From Plutella xylostella (taxonomy: Eukaryota; Arthropoda; Insecta; Lepidoptera; Plutellidae), in the NCBI RefSeq assembly GCF_932276165.1, contig NC_064012.1:6207501-6271500 (forward strand): a DNA stretch of 64,000 bases, written 5' to 3'. The translations under genes were made by a program, and so were the position numbers. Under the pieces are notes generated by a model. The model saw only the letters and a program-made list of their open reading frames with translations. It searched no databases and was not told where the DNA came from. Each line of letters begins with the position of its first letter. Position 1 is the first letter of the stretch. Of the stretch, positions 11,808 through 23,800 are shown in pieces.

Positions 11808-14800
11808 CTGAAAGGTAGATGATTTTTTATGAATTACCTTTTACGTAAACTCGCCAGCAATGATAAAGTTCCAGTGTCATGGCGCCGAAAAACTCCTAAA
11901 TGAAAAGGGCTGCAATATTAAATTATATTTAACAGCGCATCAAAATATTACCAACGTTACATAGCCAAAAGAAGACTCAAATTTGGGTAAGATACAAAAC
12001 TATGTTGGAAACTAATATTTTTTTTGTATTATTTGCCTAAAAAATTAGGTAAGCTAAAAAAACCTGGGGCTATATTGTCAGTGTGTTAAATCCGACCTTA
12101 AATGTGAGATTTGCAAAAATGAAAGTACTTTTTCAGCTAGATAGCTAACAGTTCAGTTTGTTACTACCCAGATTTAAACACCTTATTATCCACCCCCTTG
12201 TACATATTTTTAATTTATGCTTCTCGTCAGGGACTTTTCCTTCGGTCTTTAAGAGGTCAATAATACATCCCATCCATAAGTCAGGAGACAAAGACTCAAT
12301 CAATAACTACAGGCCGATCTCGGTTCTGCCAGCCCTATCTAAACTATTGGAGCGGCTTATGAATAACAGACTTACTGACTATCTGGAAAGTAATAAACTT
12401 CTTGCCGATTCCCAATTCGGGTTTAGGACAGGCAGATCGACAGATGGGGCGGTGTCAAATTTGTCTCATTATATTGTTGAAGGCCTTGATCAGCGTAAAA
12501 AATGCGTAGGTATCTTCCTGGATCTATCTAAGGCATTTGACACCGTCTCCATTCCGATCCTTATACGAAAAATGGAAAACATAGGCATTCGGGATGTTTC
12601 TCTTAAACTTTTTTCAGACTACCTGTCGTCTCGTTTTCAGAGAGTCAGGATTGGTTCTAGCCAAAGCACTGATCTGTCGGTTACCTTCGGAGTTCCCCAG
12701 GGAAGCATACTCGGCCCGACTCTCTTCTTGATATACATCAACGAGTTGTGTCGGCATACCCCTCAAAATGGGAAAATATTTTGTTATGCGGATGATACAG
12801 CTCTAGTATATCAGGGAGACAGTTGGGAAGAAGTACGCAATAATGCTGAACGTGGACTCCATAAGGTTATGAGATGGTTGCAACTGAACCTGCTTTCTCT
12901 TAACATTGACAAAAGTAAATTTCTCTCTTTTTCAATAAAAAGTGACAAAAATAAAAACTTTCAGCTTCGCGCCCATACCTGTGATATGAACAATACTTCC
13001 ACCTGCTCCTGCATACCAATCGCAAGAGAGCCCTTCGTTAAATACCTCGGAGTCTTAATCGATGACAAATTATCCTGGTCTCCCCACATTGATGCCCTGA
13101 CCATCCGCTCTCGTAAACTGATTTATTTATTCAAAACTCTTCGCAACGTAGCCTCCCAAGATTTATTAAAAACTATATATCTTTCTTTGGCACAGTCTAT
13201 CCTCAACTATTGCATTCTATCATGGGGAAGTGCGTGTAAAACTAAATTGATAAAACTTGAAAGGGCACAGAGATCCATCCTTAAAGTCATGTCATTTAAG
13301 CCCTTCCGATTCTCTACTGAACTCTTGTATGACCAGTGCCAACTTCTCTCCATTCGAAAACTGTTTATCTTGCAATTGGTATCCCAGCAACACTCCACAC
13401 TTAAATTCGACTCCCAGCTTTATTCAGAAAAGAGACGGAACGACATAATTTGTAAAATGAAAATATGTAAAACCGCCTTTGCCCAACGACATTTTACATT
13501 TCTGGGACCACTTATTTCTCTCTCTCTCTCTCTCTCTCAGCCTTCCGTAGTCCACTGTTGGACATAGGCCTCTCCTAACGATCGCCACCCCAAACGGTCA
13601 CCCGCCATCTGCATCCAGCGGCTTCCCGCTACCTTCCGCAGATCATCAGACCAACGGGTTGGGGGGCGACCGACACGCCGTTTGCCGACACGGGGTCTCC
13701 ACTCCAGAACCTTTCTACTCCAGCGGTCGTCGGCTCTGCGGGCTACGTGGCCAGTAGGGCATGCAATACCGCAATACCGGTATTCGCAATACCGGTATTA
13801 GGGACAAAATTCACGCTTTTTTCAATACCGGTATTGAAAGTTAAAACCGGTATTGAAGTAATACCGGAATCGGACTTTTTTAGGCTATAATAAAGCGATT
13901 AAGATATATAGTATTCCTATGTACTGTGAAAGCACACTTGTTTCCAACCGTTTGTTGCAGTTTTCGGCCGTTTGATATCTACTGTTGTCCATGCGTAAAC
14001 GGACACTGGATGTAAAAAAAATAATTTATTGTAAAATTTAAACTAATACTCAATTCTTGTAAAAATCTATTACAAAAAACTGAATTTCATTGCTTTTTCT
14101 CGTTTTATTTTGACCTATACGACCTTTAATCACAATATATGCCATTTATTACAAGGAAATCTAATACCGGTATTAATACCGGGATCCCGGTATTGAGTTG
14201 CAATACCGGAACTCAATACCGGTATTGAAAATAGTTCCGGTATTGCATGCCCTAGTGGCCAGCCCATTGCCACTTCAGCGTGCTAATCCTTTTGGCTATG
14301 TCGGTAACTTTAGTTCTCCTGCGGATTTCTTCATTACGAATCCTATCTCGCAGGGACACGCGTAACATAGCCCTTTCCATAGCACGCTGAGCAACTCTGA
14401 GCTTGTGGATAAGCCCTTTGGTGAAGCACCACGTCTCGACTCCGTAAGTCATCACTGGCAACACGCACTGATTGAAAACTTTTGTTTTCAGACACTGAGG
14501 TATGTTTTCAGTGAAGATGTGTCGTAATTTCCCGAACGCTGCCCATCCGAGTTGGATGGGGCTTGTCGCTCACGTCCGTAGGTACAAACCCTAGTTACCC
14601 TACACGTGCCCCCTGGGTGGTGCTAACAAGTGACAACGCCGAATGTCGGGCGGCGGTAAATCGACCCGACCTCCTCTCCTAGCAGAGGCGGCGATCTCCC
14701 GCCGTAAAAAAGGAGAATCACCAACACGCCTGCCAAGCGCGGTGATTATGGCAAATACACCTCCTAATGATGGAAAAAACAAAGCCCCGGCCCCCAGTCC

Positions 14801-17800
14801 CCGGCAGCCCCGCTATCCCGGACTCCGGTAGCGGTCACGGTAACGGCGGGGCAGGGGGTGCGAAGAATCTCCGGCAGAGAGTCGGCTACCAGCCCAACCG
14901 ACCCTTGCACCTGGCAACATATAACGCACAGACACTGAGGGAAGAAGTGAAGATGCTGGAAGAGGAAATCAGCAAGTTAAAATGGGACATTATAGGGTTA
15001 TCCGAAGTCCGACGAGAGGGAGAGGATACGGAAATTCTCCAGTCCGGAAACTTGCTGTACCACCGGGAGGGCGACCAACTGTCCCAAGGGGGTGTCGGGT
15101 TCATCGTCAACAAGTCCCTCGTCAACAACATCGTTGAAATCGGAAGTGTGTCGACACGGGTTGCGTACCTCATCCTGAGAATATCTAAACGATACTCAAT
15201 GAAGGTCATACAGGTTTACGCACCCACATCTAAGCACACCGATGATGAGGTCGAACTTGCGTATGAAGACGTATCGTCTGCCCTGCGTAAGTTCACTACT
15301 CATTTCACGTTTACCACTTATTTACAACCGCATAAATAAAATCCTGGACTTATATCCTAAAACGCGTCACGGATGTAAAGCAACCACAAAGCCCTGGCTA
15401 TTAAAGCAAAACTATGATATGATCGAATCCCTTCTAGTTACACAAAAATGATTCCGGACTGACTACCTACATAAATACTGTAAATAAAACTAATACCTGC
15501 CTGACAATAAACACACTTAATATACATTTAATACAAATACAATACATTGTATGTACAATTAGAAGATACCTTTCTTTAAAAAAAAAAATATATATATTAT
15601 GATATGTACCTACCTAAGTATACCTAAATCACATCGATAATAACTATAAGCTTTATTCTCTAAAATGTTAAATTTGAATCACACTGTGTGCTGTGCAAGT
15701 TAGTGTCTTTGATATCTTGAGCATGTATTCTATTGTATTCTATTTTTCTCTTTGAATTATTTCTGCACTCTGCTTGGCGGACGGCGCTGGAGGCCAAAAC
15801 TCAGGTCTACACCTATCTTGGTCTTCAACGTTACCCATTAATTCTTGTAAGATTAAATTTGTTATAAATGTAACTTAGTTTGTATGTGTTCTGAGACTTT
15901 GTATACTGAAATACTGAATAAATATTTTTTCATTTTTTTTTTTTTTTTTTTTTTTTAGATTAGTCTTTGGCATCACCCAGACGGCCCCGCCCTTTTGATA
16001 ACATAAAGTTTTAGTTAAATAAACACGTAACAAAGTGAAATGCGAAGTACCCACCTACACAATAATTAACCTCCAGATTTAGATTAGGTACAAATGATAA
16101 TCGGCCTCGGAGAAATTGACGTACTACATGAGGCTATTAAATCGATTATCCAAACAATTAATCAAAATTTATATTTGCGTCATGTTATTATCACGCGAAT
16201 TTTTGATAAAATCGCACTTATAAAGACATACCTATCTAAAGTAGGAATATTAATAACCGATCAATTACGCATGAAATTATTGTTTTGGCACTTTTAGTAT
16301 TGTAGCTGCCCGATTGGGAAGTATAGCATGAAAGGACGAGCCCACTATTGGTACTTTATCATTAAAATTACATTGGTACCTACCTACCTGCGTACCTATA
16401 CTTCCGTTAGTAGCGAACCTGAGAGCAACAAATATAAATTTAGCAATTTCTAAACGTATTTTTTTTTTTGGATTGGATTCATGAAATTATAAGGATTAAA
16501 TTTGCTAAATAAAAATTGTGAAAGTCTAGAACTTACTATGATACAAACTGGTCGACATAGTCGAGAATTAAATTTCGACAAACTGATATACATACAACAG
16601 TCTTCCAACAAGTGTGTATGACAGTACTGAACTCCAATAAAACTTTCCTTCGACATATAACTAAAAATGACGACGTAAGGTTTCGTCGAAGTCCAGTAGT
16701 AGTGTCGGACTTAAGACTAGTCGCAATCAATTTGTCGAAATTCAGTTCGACCCGATACAAACCTAGAAGGTTCTGCCAGTTCAAGTAAACATCTCTGCGG
16801 TACCGCGTCGAGACCAGGTCGTTGAAGAACACATTCACCAGCGACTGGTTTGTCAGCACCACGTCTTTGCTGGAAATAACAGATGTATTAGTTAATCATA
16901 CTGGTACAGACTTATGTATTTATATTGTAAATGAAAGATTTGATTGTCTGTACTTAAGAGGAGAGTATAGCTTCGCGATCCAAGCGAAATAGGTATTTAG
17001 GAAAAGTATTGCTGTCGCTCGTGCACTCGCCCGCGCCGGGCACCGCACACACACATGCAAGTAGCGTCACGCACACATCTATGGACGCTGCCGCGCCGCC
17101 ACCGCCGCCACCGCGCCGCCGCGCCGGTTGGCGAGAAATTGCGACCAAACACGGAGTGTCTTCATCTTACCTTCATATTATTATTTCTGTGTTGTGATTG
17201 TTAGTTGTGACTTGTGAGCGAAACTTGAAATTATTGAAGATAAATAGAAAGAAGTATAAGTAATTAGTGATAATTTCATGTGATGTGAGTTTAAGTATTT
17301 TATTATGGTAGGTAATTACCTACCTAGTAACGAGTTAGTAGGTAAGTACATAAAATGGATTTTTGATGATTGGAAAATAGACCTTTTGCCGGTACTTGGA
17401 CTATCATTTTGTATGTAAGGTTATTTAGATCTATTATGCAGTGAATCTAAAAAACATTATGATAGTTTTGTAAAAATATAAGTTTATAAGTACTAGGGCA
17501 TGCAATACCGGAACTATTTTCAATACCGGTATTGAGTTCCGGTATTGCAACTCAATACCGGGATCCCGGTATTAATACCGGTATTAGATTTCCTTGTAAT
17601 AAATGGCATATATTGTGATTAAAGGTCGTATGGGTCAAAATCAGAGAGGTGAGCATTTTAGGTTTTCAAATTTCTGAGAAATTAAGTTTTATTTTGAAGA
17701 AAACTAACAAGTGGAGTCTGTTGTGGCATTTGTCATGAACATAGCCTGTGATGAGGCACGCACAAAATTATATATTTTAGAAATTATACCTGTTAATAAG

Positions 17801-20800
17801 AATAATGACAGGGCCAAGAGTCATTTCGGGAACACTTTTAATTATTTTTTAAATAATAATATAACGAACACATTTAAGAATCCCCTTCAAGAAATAGTAA
17901 TTAACCTTTTCCTAAATCGTTAAATATTATTATTTTGATTTTTTTCATAATGAAACCACTTATTTTTCAAATTACTCTCCATAAATTTCCAATTTGTGAA
18001 AATTTCGTTCCATAATTTCAATTTATTGTATACATTTTTGCACTACGTTATATATTAATAATATTAATACAAAGGTTTCAAGGTAATTTAATGCTGTATA
18101 TGCAAGATTTAATTATAGCATTACATAATAGTGACTTATTTGCCGTTTTTGTGATGTTCCCGAAAATGATGGGAGTGTTCCCAAAATGACAACGAAGTTC
18201 CCTAAATGACGTTGACCTTCCCTAAATGAACGCAAAGCTAGGTTTTTGGTACATTTGGTGTATGAAAATAATATAATCATCATCATCATCATCTCAGCCA
18301 TAGGACGTGCACTGCTGAACATAGGCCTCCCCCAAAGATTTCCACCTTGTACGATCGGAGGCGGCCCGCATCCAGTGCTTCCCCGCGGACTTGACTATAT
18401 CGACCGTTCATATCGCGGGGGGCCGCCCAACACTGCGCTTGCCAGTACGTGGTCTCCACTCGAGGACTCTTCTGCTCCACCGACCATCAGTCCTTCGAGC
18501 AATGTGTCCGGCCCACTGCCATTTCAGCTTACTGACTCGATAAGCTATGTCTGTTACTTTAGTTCTTCTACGGATCTCTTCATTTCTGATTATACGAAGC
18601 ATAGTCCTTTCCATAGCTCGATGGGTGACTCCGAGCCTATTCAAGAGGCCTAAAGTTAGAGACCACGTCTCGGCACCGTAGGTCATCACTGGCAACACGC
18701 ACTGTTCGAAGACTTTCGACTTGAGGCACTGGGGAATTCCGGACGTGAAGACGCTTCGTAACTTCCCAAACGCTGAACAGCCAAGTTGGATTCGCCGAGT
18801 GACCTCTTTCTCGAAGTCGGATCTTCCTAGTTGGACTGTTTGTCCAAGGTAGACGTAATTTTCCACCACTTCAAGAATCGAGTTCCCTATAGATATTGAG
18901 GTGGGCGCTACCTGAGAATTGGCCATGACTTTCAACTTGTCCATATTCATCTTGAGGCCTACCTGTTGGGAAACGCGATTGAGGTCAGCATTTTGCTGAG
19001 GTCTTCCAACGATTCTGCCATAACCACGATATCGTCGGCAAACCGAAGGTGAGAGATGTATTCGCCGTTGATTGCCGAGTTCTTTTCAGTCTAGGAGCTT
19101 GAAGACATCTTCCATCGCATTAGTGAAGAGCTTCGGAGATACTTATAACATCTCCTTGTCTCACACCTCTCTGCAATGGAATTGCTTCCGTAGTCTGGTC
19201 CTGTACTCAAACTGACATGGTGGCGTTTCTATACAATCACTTCAACACTTCGATATACCCGTAGTCAATGTGACACCGTTGTAAGGCGTTTAGCACCGCC
19301 CACGCCACGTCTCGATCGAATCAAAGGCCTTCTGATAGTCCACAAACGCTAAGGTTCTATTCTATTCTCTGTGGGGTTGCAAGTACCTGCACCTGGCTCT
19401 CTCGAGTGGAACCTTTGCGCATATCCCCAAGGTCTAAACTGCCTTCCTAAGCTTGGACCATTTCCCAATACGCTGGTCCACAGCGGGTTGGTGGGTTCAT
19501 ATATCTAGATGTGCTAAATCTAGATATGCAGGTTTCCTCACGATGTTTTCCTTCACCGTAAGAGCGATGGTATACATTGTACTTAAGTTAAAATAACTCA
19601 TTGGTACATATCAGCGCCGAGATTTGAACCCGCATCTCTTGCGTGAGAAGCGGGCGCTTACCCGACTGAGCTACCAACGCTAAGGTTTTTTCGGACGCCT
19701 TTTTTGACTTCCTTTTCTCTTCATTTTCATCGTTCTCCATCTTACTCGTACTAAATGGATACCTAAAACCAAGATTTTGCATGTTTATGGTTTTATAAGC
19801 ATTAAAGCATCATTTTGCCCAAAAAAAATGGCATTTCAGGAACGTAGGCGTCATTTCGTGAACATCTGTCATATACCAGAACGTTCCCGAAATGACCGTT
19901 CCCGAAATGATTATTCGTTAAATATTTTCATGTCTCGATTGACGCCGCCATGTTAAATATTGGTTTTAGAGATTATGAACAAGTGAGCAAGAATATTTAT
20001 AAGAATTTTGCTAAAAGTACGCAAATTTTCGAAAAACTACATACTAAAGAGCGTTCCCGTAGTGACAGGGAATTAAAGTACGCTTCTCACATATGAAATT
20101 AAAAGGTACTTACCAACAAAATCTAATATTTTTTTTTCGAAAACACAACACACGCCTTTTGCTTTGAATTGTGAACTTTACACTGCTGCTCGCTAACGCC
20201 ACCTGGCGTGTGTTGTTTTATTTTCATCGACCGATATCCACCACGTTCACGGAATGATTTGATAAACGACGGACAGCATTTGAATAGTCAAAATATGAAG
20301 AAGTTTTACTTGTAATAATGTAATTTATACGTGTATTCTTAATTTAATAACACTAAAAGCCAATATTAAAATATGACAGTTTTAAGTGGTAATTTAAAAA
20401 AAAAAATACTTGTCTGAACTATGAAACATGGTATAAGGACGCATTCCCGGAATGACGATTTAGACCTTTTTTGTTTAAAATCAAAAAAAACTTACCATAG
20501 CGAAATAAATATGCTGAGTGCGCTGTAATTATATGCACAGAACCTTTATTTTGAAATAAGTATTTTAGTAATATCATGTAATAAAATGAGGAAAAACTTT
20601 GTCGGAAGCATAATGCTCACCTCTCTGATTTTGACCCGTATACGTCAAAATAAAACGAGAAAAAGCAATGAAATTCAGTTTTTTTAATAGATTTTTACGA
20701 GAATTGAGTATTGAGTTTAAATTTTACAAAAAAATATTATTTTTACATCCAGTGGCCGTTTACGCATGGTCAACAGTAGATATCAAACGACCGAAAACTG

Positions 20801-23800
20801 CATCAAACGGTTGGAAACAAGTGCGCTTTCACAGTACATAGGAATACTATATCTTAATCGCTTTATTATAGCCTAAAAAAGTCCGATTCCGGTATTACTT
20901 CAATACCGGTATTAACTTTCAATACCGGTATTGAAAAAAGCGTGAATTTTATCCCTAATACCGGTATTACGAATACCGGTATTGCGGTATTGCATGCCCT
21001 AATAAGTACCTACTAACAAAGTTTCGGGGCTGTTTATAAATGTTGAGTTGTCTTAGTATTTATTTCTTTTAGCATGAGAAGCAAAAGCAAGGAGTCTAAA
21101 CTTTCAAGCGAGACACTCGAGCTTATGAGGCAGGGACGCGAATTTCCGTCGGCAGGTGACACTTCGTCAGAACTACGGGTACTCAACAAGCGTATAAAGA
21201 AGCTGATACGAAGAGATCTCCGTCGCGTCGCTCCAACACACGCGCCATAGATAGAAGCAGCAATTGAGCAAAATCGGGGGTCAAAAGTCTTCGTTCAGCA
21301 ACTTGGGAGAGGCCACTTTACGAAATTGAGGTCTGCAGATGGTAATATCGTTGCCTCTAAGCCGGAGGTTCTTGCCGAAATCGAAGGTTTTTACGGACAA
21401 CTTTATGCTTCACACGCGCAGAAGTCTGTGGCTCAGCTCACCGATTCCAGAGCGCCACTAATACGCCACTACACTGACGACATCCCTGATGTCGACATAG
21501 GCGAGATTAGGATAGCCCTTGCAGCTTAAAAACAACAAGGCTCCGGGTGAAGACAGAATTACTACAGAGCTTCTGAAAGTTGGAGGTATTGCAATCCTCG
21601 AACAGCTCCAGAGGCTCTTCAATTCGGTTCTTCACAATGGCATTACACCGGAGGCATGGTCTGAGAGCGTCGTGGTATTGTTCTTTAAGAAGGGTGACAA
21701 AACCCTTCTGAAGAACTATAGACCGATCTCGCTTTTAAGCCATGTATACAAGCTGTTCTCAAGGGTTATCACGAACCGTCTTGCCCAAAAGTTATCCGAG
21801 TTTCAGCTCCCAGAGCAGGCCGGGTTTCGAAAAGGCTTTAGTACAATGTGGTCTATTGTACTACACAGTAAGGCAGATTATACAGAAGACCGAAGAGTAT
21901 AATCAGCCTCTGTGTCTAGCCTTTGTGGACTATGAAAAAGCCTTCAACTCCATCTAGACCTGGGCAGTTTTGGAATCCTTGCAGAGATGCCAAATCGATT
22001 GGCGCTATATCGAGGTGTTGAGATGTCTGTACAATGCCGCTACTATGACTGTCCAAGTACAGGACCACAAGACAAGACCTATCCAACTGCAACGTGGAGT
22101 GAGACAGGGGGATGTGATATCTCCGAAACTGTTCACCAATGCATTGGAAGATGTCTTTAAGACGTTGGACTGGAAAGGACATGGCATATGTATAAATGGC
22201 GAGTACATGTCACACCTCCGCTTCGCGGACGACATCGTTATTATGGCAGAATCTCTGCAGGAACTCAGCTGAATGCTAAGTGGCCTAAATGCTGCTTCCC
22301 GACGTGTAGGCCTCGGTATGAACTTGGACAAGACGAAAGTCATGTACAATGCTCACATCAAACCGGAGCCGGTCGCCGTTGGTGAGGCAACAATCGAAGT
22401 TGTGCAAGAATATGTCTACCTCGGGCAGACTATTTGACTAGGCAGAAGCAACTTCAACAAGGAGGCTGCAAGGCGCATCCAACTGGGTTGGGCTGCATTC
22501 GGGAAACTTCGTCACATATTCTCCTCGGCCATTCCTCAGAGCCTGAAGACAAAAGTCTTCAACCAGTGCGTCCTGCCAGTAATGACGTATGGTGCAGAGA
22601 CGTGGACACTGACGGTAGGACTGGTCCACCGATTTAAAGTCGCTCAGCGAGCTATGGAGAGAGCTATGCTTGGGGTTTCTCTGATGGATCGTATCAGAAA
22701 TGAGGTTATCCGTCAGAGGACTAAGGTTACCGACATAGCTGTCAAAATATGCAAGCTGAAGTGGCAGTGGGCTGGTCATATCTGCCGAAGAACCGATAAC
22801 CGTTGGGGTAGACGAGTTCTCGAGTGGAGGCCACGATCAGGCAAACGCAGCGTGGGACGCCCTCCTGCCCGCTGGACTGACGACCTTAGGCGGGTGGCGG
22901 GTAGTGGTTGGATGAAGAAGGCCGAGGACCGAGTGTTGTGGCGCTCCTTGGGAGAGGCCTATGTCCAGCAGTGGATGATTATTGGCTGATGATGTCTTAG
23001 TATACTTACCTAAGTAATTATATCATAGAATACATTTTATTATTCGCTTTTGTGGCCTCAAGTCAATTATAGTAAGTAAGTAAGTATTATATTTTTATGT
23101 AAGTAACTATGTTAGTTTAGATGTAAGTAAATAAAATTTCCTAAGTAACCTAATCCATGTTGAGTGAGGATTAAATATAATATAGTCACTAGTCATTTTT
23201 TTGCTTGAAAACCTACCTACTAGTACTTTAAACTTTTCCTATTCACATCTTTTTATATACAGGGTGTCCCAAATTAAAGTGCACATCCAAATTATAGTGA
23301 CTTAATTTTAAAAACAACTTTTATTTTTCGACTTTTGTAAATTCGTGAAAAAAAAATCTACTGTCTATAGTAAAAAATCTCATAGCCAACAAAGTTTCTA
23401 TGAAATAGCAAAAATAAAATTCGCAAACAATCAAAAGTCTTAAAACAAAAGATGTTTAGAATGACGAGTTGTGTCACTATGATTCGGATGTGCAATTTAA
23501 CATGGGACATCCTGTATATCTATAGATATCGATAACGCAGGCGGGATCCCATCTCTACTATCGACTTCACTATGGACATCCCTATCGTACTGTGTGCTTT
23601 GCTTCCCCCCCCGACCCTCAATCGTGCGATAGAGAGCACTGCAGCTCGGGACTGACAATAGGTACTTTTCTTGATGAAATTCTGGTTTTGGGAGAAAACG
23701 TTTTACACTAACTAAATATCAACCAATCTCTTTGATTTTAGTGTCAATCGATTCAGCTTAATATATTCTAGGTTTATAGGTTTCGCTTTTTTAAAAAAAA

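Larger units (their letters stand above)
13518..15312 (-). mobile_element. RTE LINE with 5' inversion (twin-priming product)
   Basis: Flanked by an 11-bp duplication ACCACTTATTT (13507-13517 and 15313-15323). The 3' part (13518-14557, minus strand) starts with a (CT)n tail and reads the RTE C-terminus; the 5' part (14558-15309, plus strand) reads the endonuclease from the true 5' end GGGGCTTGTC. The inner junction is at 14557/14558. Both parts closely match the 31-33.9 kb element; the middle is deleted. It carries a 500-bp MITE at 13755-14254. Confidence 0.9.
12150..15455 (+). mobile_element. Jockey/CR1-type LINE, 5'-truncated and split by an RTE insertion
   Basis: RT frame at 12158-13517: YRPISVLPALSKLLERLMNN, FGFRTGRSTDGA, LDLSKAFDTV, GVPQGSILGP, FCYADDTALVY. 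The frame is cut at 13517 by an RTE and resumes after its target-site duplication with YNRINKILDLYPKTRHGCKA to a stop near 15450. Clade (possibly Daphne or CR1) not resolved. No upstream endonuclease. The 3' end is not defined. Confidence 0.85.
17631..20638. mobile_element. 3008-bp TIR element with TA duplication and internal repeat motif
   Basis: Ends share GGGTCAAAATCAGAGAGGTG, continuing AGCAT, as a 25-bp inverted repeat after one mismatched base; the target dinucleotide TA is duplicated (17629-17630 and 20639-20640). The inside carries at least 11 variants of TTCCCGAAATGAC in both orientations. No transposase recognised; a short Lys/Glu-rich reading frame (MENDENEEKRKSKKASEKT) is interrupted at 19687. 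Holds an RTE fragment and a SINE. Confidence 0.85.
17494..21001. mobile_element. hAT-like MITE, copy 2, interrupted by a 3.0-kb TIR element
   Basis: Same ends as copy 1 in the opposite orientation, with a perfect 8-bp duplication ATAAGTAC (17486-17493 and 21002-21009). Removing the nested 3008-bp element and its TA duplication leaves about 498 bp, the size of copy 1. Confidence 0.92.

Noticed and set aside
14886..15210. Long minus-strand frames opposite the RTE endonucleases (also 31313-31642)
   Set aside because: Antisense shadows of the endonuclease coding sequence.
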